Assembly: GCA_964569425.1 (NCBI GenBank)
Contig: CAZMVD010000106.1
Location: 1 to 15,068, forward strand
Origin: JACQXM01 sp964569425
GTDB taxonomy: Bacteria; Planctomycetota; Phycisphaerae; UBA1845
Length of the DNA stretch: 15,068 nt
Direction of reading: 5' to 3'
The position numbers and the translations under genes are program-made. Every line of letters starts with the position of its first letter. Position 1 is the stretch's first letter. A model generated the notes under the pieces. That model worked only from the letters and a program-made list of their open reading frames with translations. It was not told the origin of the DNA and ran no database searches. Of the stretch, positions 1 to 6,243 are shown piece after piece.

Positions 1-117
1 GCCGTGCACCCGAGCGAGAAGCCCGAAGAGCTTCCGCAGATCACCGGGTTCCGCCACCAGGGCGACGCCCCCGAGCATAAACACAGCGACGGTAAGCCGC
101 CGAAGAAATCGCGTTAG
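1..117 (+). CDS. C-terminal end of an unidentified protein (5' partial)
   Basis: Frame 1 is open from the window edge to a TAG at 115-117, giving 38 visible residues. By hand count 31 of the 38 sense codons end in G or C, the codon bias of the real genes further along, so this is probably the tail of a true gene. The visible part is hydrophilic and rich in Lys, His and Pro, ending KPPKKSR, which suggests a flexible basic tail. No motif identifies the family. The start and any functional domain lie to the left of the window. No obvious terminator follows the stop. Confidence 0.55.
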   Translation, partial: AVHPSEKPEELPQITGFRHQGDAPEHKHSDGKPPKKSR

Positions 118-194
118 GTTTCCCCTTACGAAGGTTGGACGCGGCTTCGTCACATCGGTATCGAGCTACTGCCAGCGGGAGGAAACGGCGCGCG

Positions 195-222
195 TTGACA
201 GGCCATGCGGCGCGACTACATT
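195..222 (+). promoter_or_regulatory. Possible sigma-70-type promoter for tRNA-Ile
   Basis: TTGACA at 195-200 matches the -35 consensus exactly. TACATT at 217-222 matches four of six -10 positions, with a 16-base spacer. Transcription would start near 229-230 and give a leader of roughly 83 bases before the mature tRNA at 313. It is the best such pair I see in the 118-312 spacer, which holds no convincing gene. Chance matches are possible in a stretch of this size. Confidence 0.4.
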
Positions 223-312
223 CTGAGCGCCAGCCGCATGACGCATTTCGGTCCCGGGGGCGGAAGTCGATGGCGAACGGGATCAGAGAAAGCGCCATGC
301 GGGCCTATGGCA

Positions 313-385
313 GGGCTCATAGCTCAGTTGGCAGAGCGCGTCGCTGATAACGACGAGGTCGCAAGTTCAAGTCTTGCTGGGCCCA
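313..385 (+). tRNA. tRNA-Ile, anticodon GAT
   Basis: The 73-base cloverleaf folds completely. The acceptor stem pairs GGGCTCA (313-319) with TGGGCCC (378-384) with one G-U pair, and the discriminator base is A385. The D stem is GCTC/GAGC. The anticodon stem CGTCG/CGACG closes the loop CTGATAA, so the anticodon is GAT, which reads isoleucine ATC and ATT codons. The T stem GCAAG/CTTGC closes a TTCAAGT loop. The genome does not encode the CCA end; TTG follows the discriminator. No rRNA gene is visible nearby, so this copy is not obviously inside an rRNA operon. Confidence 0.96.
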
Positions 386-419
386 TTGCTGTAAGTGATG
401 CGTTCGTCATAGGTTACAT

Positions 420-458
420 CGCTTCAGCGCTTCGGGCGGTGCGGCTGAAACTGAAGCG
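420..458. repeat. 8-bp perfect inverted repeat
   Basis: The arms CGCTTCAG and CTGAAGCG are exact reverse complements separated by 23 bases that are themselves G+C rich. The pair sits about 35 bases downstream of the tRNA and could fold as a hairpin in either transcript. No T run follows on either strand, so a rho-independent terminator call is not supported. Confidence 0.45.
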
Positions 459-508
459 TGGCGGGTAGTATTACTCCCGGGCGAAATCGTCGAGCACAGT
501 TCTTCCGG

Positions 509-552
509 CGTGAGCCTCCAGCCCAGCGCATAACGCTCACGTTGAGTTTGTT
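509..552 (+). terminator. Weak candidate terminator hairpin
   Basis: The perfect 7-bp arms CGTGAGC (509-515) and GCTCACG (535-541) enclose a 19-base loop. They are followed on the + strand by a T-rich stretch (TTGAGTTTGTTT). This orientation would end read-through from the tRNA before it runs antisense into the kinase gene. The loop is long and the T run is interrupted, so confidence is low. Confidence 0.25.
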
Positions 553-556
553 TACC

Positions 557-3500
557 CTACGGTGGCAAGCGGTTTCGCCAAGCCGCGGCTTGATCGTCGA
601 AGCCCTGGCCGGGCTCGGCCGTGTTCCAAGTTTCGTAGAGTTGGATCAAGCAGCTCCATACCTCGATACGGTCCCGGTCTGTCGCACCCCCGGCTTCGCT
701 CAGGATGGATTGCGCTTCGGACAGGTTGGTCTCGGCGAGATCTAACTCGCCGAGGGATACGCGAGCACAGCCCAATGTGGTGAGGAATCGGCCGAGGCGC
801 ACCAGGTTGCCGCCGACGAAAACGCGCCGCGCGGTCTGTTCCGCCGGGGCCAGCTCATCGACGGCCGCTCGCGCGTTTCCCTGTACGTTCAGCAGTTTGC
901 CGACCAGCCCCAATGAGGCAAGTGTCTGGGGGTGCCCATCGCCCAGGGTTTGACGTTGTCGCTCCAGGGCCATCAGCACATACCCTTCGGCCTCTGCGTA
1001 CCTCTCGGCGGAAACCAGGAGGTTCCCCATGTTAAAGACCGCGCGGAGCGTTTCGGGATGGTCGTCCCCCAGGACGCGGCGCGAGGCTTCCAGCGCTTCG
1101 CGCTGGAAGGGTTCGGCTTCGGACAGTTTGCCCAGGGCGACCAGAAGCACGCCCAAGTTGCCGATGGAAATCAACGTATCGGGGTGGTCATTGCCCAACG
1201 CACTGCGGTGTTTTTCCATTGATTCCCGGCAATACACTTCTGCCTCGGCCAGGCGTTCCTGCGCACGGAGGACCACGGCCAGATTATCCATGGCCCGAAG
1301 CGTATCGCGGTGATCGGCGCCCAGCACCTGACGGGAGGTTCCCAACGCTTCGCGGAAGTACGTCTCTGCCTTTTCGAACTTTCCCTGGACATAGAGCAGC
1401 GCGCCCATGTTATTGATGGCCACTAGCGTGTCGACGTGTTCGTCGCCCCAAACCCTGCGGAGCCCCGCGAGAGATTCCCGGAAGTAGGGCTCGGCGTCCT
1501 CCAGTCGGCCTCGCGCTTGAAGCAAGAAGCCCATGTTGTTGATCGCGGCCAGGGTATCGGGATGATCGTTACCCAGCACCTGGCGGCGTTTCTCCATGGC
1601 TTCCCGATGATAGGACTCGGCTTCTGCGAGTTTGCCCTGGGCCTGCAATAGAAGTCCGAGGTTGCTCACGGAGATGAGCGTGTCGGGATCGTCAGGGCCT
1701 AACACCCTTCTTTGAACGTCAAGCACGGTGCGTGCGTGAGGCTCGGCCACCGCCAATTTTCCCTGTGCCATGAGCAGGAAACCCAAGTTACTCATCGAAT
1801 CGAGGGTATCGGGATGGTCGTCCCCCAGTTCTCGGCGGCGAATCGCCACGACTTCTTCCTGCGGTGCATTCGCGGCATCGTAGAGGCCCAGCTTGTGCAA
1901 GGTGCTTGCTATGGTCTGTAACAGCCGGGCACGCACCAGTGGTTCGACGACTTGCTCGTCGATGGCGGCGAGGGCGGGCTGGAAAAAGTTCTCCTGAAGG
2001 GAATTCTGGGCCATTCCGGTAAAGTCGATTCTGGAAATGAGGGCTTCCAACTCGACGACCCGGTCGTCAACTTGGTCAGGCGAGAGACTGGATCGTTCCG
2101 CGGCCGCTCGGGCGCTGGCTATCAGATTGGCGCGTAACTTGGAACCCATCCGCTGGGCATCGATACCTGATAGCTGTTTTTCCTGAAACGCGGCGACTAT
2201 TTCAAGTTCTCCCGCGCGCGACATGGCTTCTGCTTCCGCCTTCTCGGTACGCTCGAGCGCCATCTCGGCGGACGCGCGCTCGCGGGCGGCATTCAGGGCG
2301 AAAACGAGCGACACACCCGTGGCGATCAGCAGGGTCGTGCTGATCGCCAGGGCCGCCATTACCGCGCCGCGGTTGCGGCGGACGAACTTTCGAATCGCAT
2401 AGACGCGGTCCGGCGGGGTTGCCAGGACGGGCTGGTCGTCCAGGTAGCGGCCGATGTCGTCGGCCAGGGCGCCGGCCGTCGCGTAGCGGCGCCGGCGGTC
2501 TTTTTCCAGGCACTTCAGGACGATCCAGTCGAGGTCGCCGCGGAGCGTGCGAGTCAGTTGCAGCGGGTCGGATTGGCGGCGGCGGGCAATGTCCAGCGCG
2601 GAGGAATCAGAATGGTTGATCGTAGTCTCGAGCGGCGTGGCGAAGCGTGCCTGGGCAGATGAACCGAGGGTGGCCAATCGCAGGCTGGGGCGCAGCGGTT
2701 CCTCCTCTCGGATGAGGCGTTGAACCTCGACCAGGGGAGTAGCACGAAGCCGGCCGCGTTCCAGCGGCGTACTGCCGGTGAGGAGTTCGTAAAGCAGCAC
2801 GCCCAGGGAATAGATGTCACTGCGTGTGTCGATATCCACGCCGGACACCTCGGCCTGCTCGGGGCTCATGTACTCCGGCGTGCCGATGAGCTGGTGCATT
2901 TCGGTGAACAGCGTCTTGTCGGTCAGGCGCACTTCGGTCGCCTTGGCAATGCCGAAGTCGATCACCTTGGGCAGCGGTTCGCCGTCGGCCACGGTGACCA
3001 TGATGTTCGAAGGCTTGAGGTCGCGGTGAATGATTCCCTTCTGGTGGGCATGTTGCACGGCGTGGCACACGCTCTGAAACAGCGCCAGCCGTTTTCGGAT
3101 GGGCAGCCGCTCCCGATCGCTGTAGCGAGTCACCGGCTCGCCGCGCACCAGCTCCATGACAAAGTACGGCCGGCCGCCGGCCGTGGCGCCGGCATCCAGC
3201 ACGCGGGCGATGTTGGGGTGTTCCATCAGGGCCAGCGCCTGACGCTCGGCCTCAAAGCGCGCGATGACCTGTTTGGTGTCCATGCCCGCCTTGATGATCT
3301 TCAAGGCCACGCGCCGTTGAACCGGCTGGGTCTGTTCTGCGAGATAGACCGAACCGAATCCGCCTTCGCCGATGAGCTGCAGCAGCTTGTAGCGGTCGAT
3401 GACGGTGCCGGGGCTTTCGCCGGGCAGGGCGGCACCGGGCAGGGCGGCGGCCATGCCAACGCCCGTTGGGGCACTCATGAAGAGGGGGTCGTCGAGGGTC

Positions 3501-3640
3501 GCGAGCAGGTCGATCGCTTCTGCGGCGGCCTGCGGATCGTCCGCAGTCGCCCGCCTGATGAACGCCACGCGGTCCTGGGGCGGAAGCCGCGCGGCCCGGG
3601 CCAGGAGCTCCTTCACACGCTCACGATCGGCTGAGTTCAC
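557..3640 (-). CDS. Membrane-anchored Ser/Thr protein kinase with tetratricopeptide repeats
   Basis: This is a eukaryotic-type (Hanks) protein kinase of 1027 residues that should phosphorylate Ser/Thr on partner proteins. The kinase domain spans about 84-400: glycine loop GEGGFGSV 91-98, ATP lysine K114, catalytic HRDLKPSN 205-212 (D207, N212), DFG 228-230, and SPE 259-261 in the APE position, so it should be active. A basic stretch and one hydrophobic helix follow at about 427-449, which puts the kinase domain in the cytoplasm and the C-terminal half on the other side of the membrane. A charged helical linker comes next, then eight TPR units of exactly 42 residues (607-942), probably a ligand- or partner-binding scaffold. 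The start is GTG at 3638-3640, overlapping the sigma-factor stop as GTGA, with an AGGA site 8 bases upstream. Sigma-kinase pairs of this kind are common in planctomycetes. The substrate is unknown; the upstream sigma factor or a partner of it is the obvious candidate, but that is inference. Confidence 0.93.
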   Translation of the reverse strand: MNSADRERVKELLARAARLPPQDRVAFIRRATADDPQAAAEAIDLLATLDDPLFMSAPTGVGMAAALPGAALPGESPGTVIDRYKLLQLIGEGGFGSVYLAEQTQPVQRRVALKIIKAGMDTKQVIARFEAERQALALMEHPNIARVLDAGATAGGRPYFVMELVRGEPVTRYSDRERLPIRKRLALFQSVCHAVQHAHQKGIIHRDLKPSNIMVTVADGEPLPKVIDFGIAKATEVRLTDKTLFTEMHQLIGTPEYMSPEQAEVSGVDIDTRSDIYSLGVLLYELLTGSTPLERGRLRATPLVEVQRLIREEEPLRPSLRLATLGSSAQARFATPLETTINHSDSSALDIARRRQSDPLQLTRTLRGDLDWIVLKCLEKDRRRRYATAGALADDIGRYLDDQPVLATPPDRVYAIRKFVRRNRGAVMAALAISTTLLIATGVSLVFALNAARERASAEMALERTEKAEAEAMSRAGELEIVAAFQEKQLSGIDAQRMGSKLRANLIASARAAAERSSLSPDQVDDRVVELEALISRIDFTGMAQNSLQENFFQPALAAIDEQVVEPLVRARLLQTIASTLHKLGLYDAANAPQEEVVAIRRRELGDDHPDTLDSMSNLGFLLMAQGKLAVAEPHARTVLDVQRRVLGPDDPDTLISVSNLGLLLQAQGKLAEAESYHREAMEKRRQVLGNDHPDTLAAINNMGFLLQARGRLEDAEPYFRESLAGLRRVWGDEHVDTLVAINNMGALLYVQGKFEKAETYFREALGTSRQVLGADHRDTLRAMDNLAVVLRAQERLAEAEVYCRESMEKHRSALGNDHPDTLISIGNLGVLLVALGKLSEAEPFQREALEASRRVLGDDHPETLRAVFNMGNLLVSAERYAEAEGYVLMALERQRQTLGDGHPQTLASLGLVGKLLNVQGNARAAVDELAPAEQTARRVFVGGNLVRLGRFLTTLGCARVSLGELDLAETNLSEAQSILSEAGGATDRDRIEVWSCLIQLYETWNTAEPGQGFDDQAAAWRNRLPP
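815..1822 (-). repeat. Eight in-phase 126-bp tandem units encoding TPR repeats
   Basis: Within the kinase gene, residues 607-942 consist of eight consecutive units of exactly 42 residues (126 bp each). The anchor motif is D-x-x-H-P-D-T-L. The threonine-leucine pair recurs every 42 residues: DTL at 611, 653, 695, 737, 779 and 821, ETL at 863 and QTL at 905. Each unit also carries an N-[LM]-G-x-L-L core and an A-E-x-x-x-R-E-[AS] helix. The 42-residue period is that of the kinesin-light-chain type of TPR. No insertion or deletion breaks the phase. Confidence 0.85.
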
Positions 3641-4266
3641 GCTTGCGATCCTGCTTCGTCACTTTGCTGCACGCGGCGCAACAGCCACGAGCGCGCGTAA
3701 CGCCATTCGCGATCGACCGTGCTTGGGGCCACGCCGAGGGCGGCGGCCGTCTCATCGATGGAGAGCCCTGTATAGAAGCGGAGTTGAACGACGCTGGCGG
3801 CCCGAGGGTCTACCTGGTGAAGGGCTTCAATGGCGGCGTCGATTTCGAGGGCGTCGGACACTGTGTCTTCATGCGCCAGATCGGCCACGCTGGCGATTTC
3901 CCGTACGCGATCGCCGCCGCGTTTCTTGGCGCCCACGCGGCGGGCGTGCTCGATGAGGATGCGTCGCATGGCCTCCGCCGCGGCGGCGTAGAAATGCGCG
4001 CGGTTGTCCCAGGCTACGTTGTGCCCGTCGACCAGGCGCATGTAGGCCTCGTGCACGAGGGCCGTGGCTTGAAGGGTATGGCCGCGGCGCTCGTCGCGCA
4101 TTCGCCGTTCCGCCAGATCGTGCAGGGAGCGATACACCAGCGGCAGCAGTTCGCGCGCGGCCTGGGCATTCCCGGCGGCCGCTTCGCCCAACAGGCGCGT
4201 CACTTGCGAAGCGTTGGGGTCGAGTTGGGGCACGTGTCCTTTCGAGTCGTTTGTCAACGGAATCAT
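3637..4266 (-). CDS. ECF-type RNA polymerase sigma factor (planctomycete-type, Sigma70_ECF family)
   Basis: This 209-residue sigma factor should direct RNA polymerase to a specific promoter set. Region 2 covers about 25-110, with the core-binding helix around LQATALVHEAYMRLVD (65-80) and the aromatic segment near 85-93. Region 4 covers about 143-200, with the helix-turn-helix LSIDETAAALGVAPSTVDRE (168-187). The length and the TALVHEAYMRL signature fit the TIGR02999-type family that I recall as abundant in planctomycetes and acidobacteria; this was not checked by search. I chose the ATG at 4264-4266 because the longer frame, up to 4683, extends into the divergent gene and has no sigma-like sequence. 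The gene ends 4 bases inside the kinase gene, and no anti-sigma factor is present, so the kinase is the likely control partner. It is divergent from the secreted-protein operon at 4544, which it might regulate. Confidence 0.92.
   Translation of the reverse strand: MIPLTNDSKGHVPQLDPNASQVTRLLGEAAAGNAQAARELLPLVYRSLHDLAERRMRDERRGHTLQATALVHEAYMRLVDGHNVAWDNRAHFYAAAAEAMRRILIEHARRVGAKKRGGDRVREIASVADLAHEDTVSDALEIDAAIEALHQVDPRAASVVQLRFYTGLSIDETAAALGVAPSTVDREWRYARSWLLRRVQQSDEAGSQA
3649..3652 (-). promoter_or_regulatory. Ribosome binding site supporting the GTG start of the kinase gene
   Basis: On the minus strand AGGA lies 8 bases upstream of the GTG start at 3640, inside the last codons of the sigma-factor gene. 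Together with the GTGA stop/start overlap it supports translation of the kinase by ribosomes arriving from the sigma gene. The next in-frame ATG is residue 55, which is less likely to be the start. Confidence 0.5.
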
Positions 4267-4272
4267 GACATC

Positions 4273-4278
4273 ATTATG
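4273..4278 (-). promoter_or_regulatory. Possible -10 element giving a leaderless sigma-factor mRNA
   Basis: On the minus strand CATAAT (five of six matches to TATAAT) ends 6 bases before the ATG at 4266. If used, transcription would begin at or next to the start codon. No Shine-Dalgarno-like sequence precedes this ATG, which agrees with a leaderless message. No good -35 hexamer is seen 16-18 bases further upstream, so this stays tentative. Confidence 0.3.
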
Positions 4279-4530
4279 CGCGGAACGGGCGACGGCGACA
4301 CCAGGAATTCCACTCCTTGAAGCAACGCTGCCCCTGGTGGTGAGCGAACTTCCCAAGTTTGCAGCGAGCCGATTCGCCCAAGACCGCTGCCCAAGTACCG
4401 GGCGGCGTGCCTCTGCGGGAAACCCGTCCGCCCGGATGGTCCGTTTGGGTGGTGTCGATGCGGCGTGGTTTACGCATGTGGTGGGTGTGGGCACGGACTG
4501 TGACCGCTTGGGCCATGAAGTTGTCCAGAA

Positions 4531-4542
4531 AAAGGGATGGAG
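4531..4542 (+). promoter_or_regulatory. Ribosome binding site deciding the start of the 554-residue secreted protein
   Basis: The purine-rich AAAGGGATGGAG lies directly before the ATG at 4544-4546; the AAAGGGA part is spaced about 6 bases from it. It supports this start, which also places a standard signal peptide at the N-terminus, over the longer open frame beginning at 4214. Confidence 0.55.
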
Positions 4543-4543
4543 C

Positions 4544-6208
4544 ATGTACACTCGGCTGGCCGTCATACTTGTGGTTTGGACGACGTTCTCAGAGGCCGCT
4601 CCGGCCCAGCTTGTGACCGAGTCGATCGATCTGCAGGCGGGCTGGAACGCCGTCTGGCTCAACCTGCAACCCGAACCGAACACCGTGGATGAGATTCTCG
4701 CGGCGCAGTCGCCGCCGCTGGACTACCAGGCGATCTGGACGCTGGTCGAAAAGGGGGCGGCTACCGCGGTCAATGATGGCGATGCCACCGGTCGATGGCT
4801 CTTTCACGACCGGGATGTGCCGCCCAACATCTCTACGCTGCGTGTCCTGCACGGGCACCGCGGTTACCTGATTCACATGCGATCCGCGGGGCAGTTGCAC
4901 CTGGCGGGTCGGCCGGTGATTCGCAGCCATCAGTTCTCAAGCCGGACCGCCAACCTGTTTGGCGCATTGACAGATCCGACATCGGGGATTCTCTCCTTCG
5001 AGCAATTCTTTTCGCATCCCAAGGCCATCGGAAAGGTCCGCGCCGGCGGCACACCCGTGAAGCACGACGTCTTCGCCATGTCCGCCAATTCGCTGGTGCG
5101 AAAGAACCTAACCGACGCGATCCTGCCGAACACGGCCTACTGGGTGAACGTGGTGCAGGACTTCGAGTATGCCGGTCCGCTGGATTTGACGTCGACTTCC
5201 AACGGCCTGTCCTTCGGACGCACCACTGCGCTGCGCACGCTGAGCATCGGGGTTCCCTTTTCCGCCAGCGCGCGCACGGTGACGCTGGAAGCCCTTCCCT
5301 GCGCTGCGCTGGCCGCAAACGGGGCGTGCTCCGCGGGCGCTGGTGCCGTGGACTGGCTGGAATTTCGGGATTCGGGGCCGCTGGAATTGCCGACATGGCA
5401 ACCCCTTGCGGCGGGGGCCGTCGTTCAGGTTCCCCCGGGCCTGACGCAGGTGGAAGTACAACTGCGGGCGCGCCGCGCGGAACTGGCGACCTCGGCCAGA
5501 AACCGCGGCGGTGGGACATCACCGGTCGACTTTCCGCTGGTGATCGACGTGAAGGACGACGTGGGCACGCGGGCGGTGCTGGCGGCCAATGTCAGTATCG
5601 AACCGGTCTTTGGACGCTGGATCGGTCGGGCCACGCTCACGCGGGTAAGTGCGCACCCCGCCATCCAGCCGCTTCCGCTGGACCAGGCGGAAGCGCCGCA
5701 ACTGGAAATGACCCTGCTTCTGGAGCTTCCGGATCCCACTGCGGCACAGGGCGGCGCGAGCCCGCAACTGCTCGATTCGATGACCGTGGACACGTTTCGC
5801 GACGGTCGTCCGCTGGCCCGCCGGTTTACGACCGTGCTGTTCGATCGACCGGTCGTGTTGACAGAGGACGCGGGGGATCCGCTGGACCCCCTGGGGGCAT
5901 CGGGGACGCTGCACGGCACGTTGCCCATCACGCCGGAGGACCCGCTGAATCCCTATCGGCATCGATACCATCCCGAACACCGGAAAGGGTACGACATCAC
6001 GCGCGATATCACCATCAAGATTGAGAGCCAGCAGGATCGGCTGACCGAGGAACTCGCCGGTTTGGACGGGACCTTTGGTTCGCAGCGCCTGAGGGGGCAG
6101 TACACCGAAGTGATCACCGGGATTTCGGCGCAGCCGATTACGGTTCAGGGGACTTTTCAACTGGATCGCGTGCCGGGATCGAGCAATACGGCAGCGGGCA
6201 ATCCATGA
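4544..6208 (+). CDS. Secreted protein of unknown function, first gene of Tc-like operon
   Basis: The product has 554 residues and a Sec signal peptide: a hydrophobic stretch at about 5-14 and a probable cleavage after APA at 21. The mature protein begins with a GWNAVWLNLQPEP motif (33-45) and appears beta-rich throughout. It has a second segment opening with FGRWIGRATLTRVS (356-369), a tyrosine/histidine-rich NPYRHRYHPEHR motif (469-480), YDITRDITIKI (483-493), and a C-terminal block with GQYTEVITGIS (518-528) and TVQGTFQLDRV (533-543). I recall similar GWN-opening secreted proteins in Verrucomicrobia and Planctomycetes near large secreted genes, but cannot name a family. There is no enzyme motif and no transmembrane helix after the signal. 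Its stop overlaps the longest frame of the next gene as ATGA, so the two are probably coupled and may act together at the cell surface or outside the cell. A role as accessory or chaperone to the giant protein is only a guess. Confidence 0.85.
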   Translation: MYTRLAVILVVWTTFSEAAPAQLVTESIDLQAGWNAVWLNLQPEPNTVDEILAAQSPPLDYQAIWTLVEKGAATAVNDGDATGRWLFHDRDVPPNISTLRVLHGHRGYLIHMRSAGQLHLAGRPVIRSHQFSSRTANLFGALTDPTSGILSFEQFFSHPKAIGKVRAGGTPVKHDVFAMSANSLVRKNLTDAILPNTAYWVNVVQDFEYAGPLDLTSTSNGLSFGRTTALRTLSIGVPFSASARTVTLEALPCAALAANGACSAGAGAVDWLEFRDSGPLELPTWQPLAAGAVVQVPPGLTQVEVQLRARRAELATSARNRGGGTSPVDFPLVIDVKDDVGTRAVLAANVSIEPVFGRWIGRATLTRVSAHPAIQPLPLDQAEAPQLEMTLLLELPDPTAAQGGASPQLLDSMTVDTFRDGRPLARRFTTVLFDRPVVLTEDAGDPLDPLGASGTLHGTLPITPEDPLNPYRHRYHPEHRKGYDITRDITIKIESQQDRLTEELAGLDGTFGSQRLRGQYTEVITGISAQPITVQGTFQLDRVPGSSNTAAGNP

Positions 6209-6230
6209 GCGCGGCGCGCGTCCTTGCGCT

Positions 6231-6236
6231 GGGGAG
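6231..6236 (+). promoter_or_regulatory. Ribosome binding site for the giant secreted protein
   Basis: GGGGAG lies 7 bases before the ATG at 6244-6246. It is the best Shine-Dalgarno match among the candidate starts of this gene (6205, 6238, 6244, 6331) and is the reason 6244 was chosen. Confidence 0.45.
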
Positions 6237-6243
6237 AATGCAG

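Larger units (their letters stand above)
386..556. other. Convergent spacer with several inverted repeats, no gene
   Basis: This 171-bp stretch lies between the end of the tRNA and the 3' end of the kinase gene on the other strand. It contains three nested or adjacent dyads: CGCTTCAG (420-427) with CTGAAGCG (451-458), a short CGGG...CCCG dyad (462-479), and CGTGAGC (509-515) with GCTCACG (535-541). None is a classic intrinsic terminator with a strong T run, but the position between two converging transcripts fits transcription-ending or transcript-stabilising hairpins. I see no coding signal here. Confidence 0.5.
4267..4543. other. Divergent intergenic control region
   Basis: These 277 bp separate the start of the sigma gene (minus) from the start of the secreted-protein operon (plus). 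They must contain the promoters of both transcripts. I see one -10-like hexamer for the sigma gene and no clear promoter consensus for the operon, as would be expected if the operon used an ECF promoter. The open frames that cross it are extensions of the flanking genes without recognisable protein sequence. Confidence 0.5.

Noticed and set aside
41..298. 85-residue open frame on the minus strand upstream of the tRNA
   Set aside because: It overlaps the better-supported tail of the + strand gene at 1-117, lacks any motif and has an Arg/Ala-rich random composition.
462..479. Short CGGG...CCCG dyad as a terminator
   Set aside because: The stem is only about 7 pairs with a bulge, and no T run follows on either strand.
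2720..3634. 304-residue open frame on the + strand opposite the kinase gene
   Set aside because: It is antisense to the kinase domain, whose catalytic motifs are intact. The frame is open because of strong G/C third-position bias and shows no recognisable protein sequence.
4214..4543. N-terminal extension of the first operon gene to 4214
   Set aside because: It would overlap the sigma-factor start and hide the signal peptide. The ATG at 4544 has a ribosome binding site and a clear Sec signal.
4267..4683. N-terminal extension of the sigma factor to 4683
   Set aside because: The extra 139 residues have no sigma-factor sequence and would overlap the start of the divergent operon gene. The ATG at 4266 gives the normal length.
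4795..6024. 409-residue open frame on the + strand in another frame
   Set aside because: It overlaps the GWN-motif secreted protein in another frame. Its sequence is rich in Arg, Gly and Ala, as expected for an out-of-frame reading of high-GC DNA.
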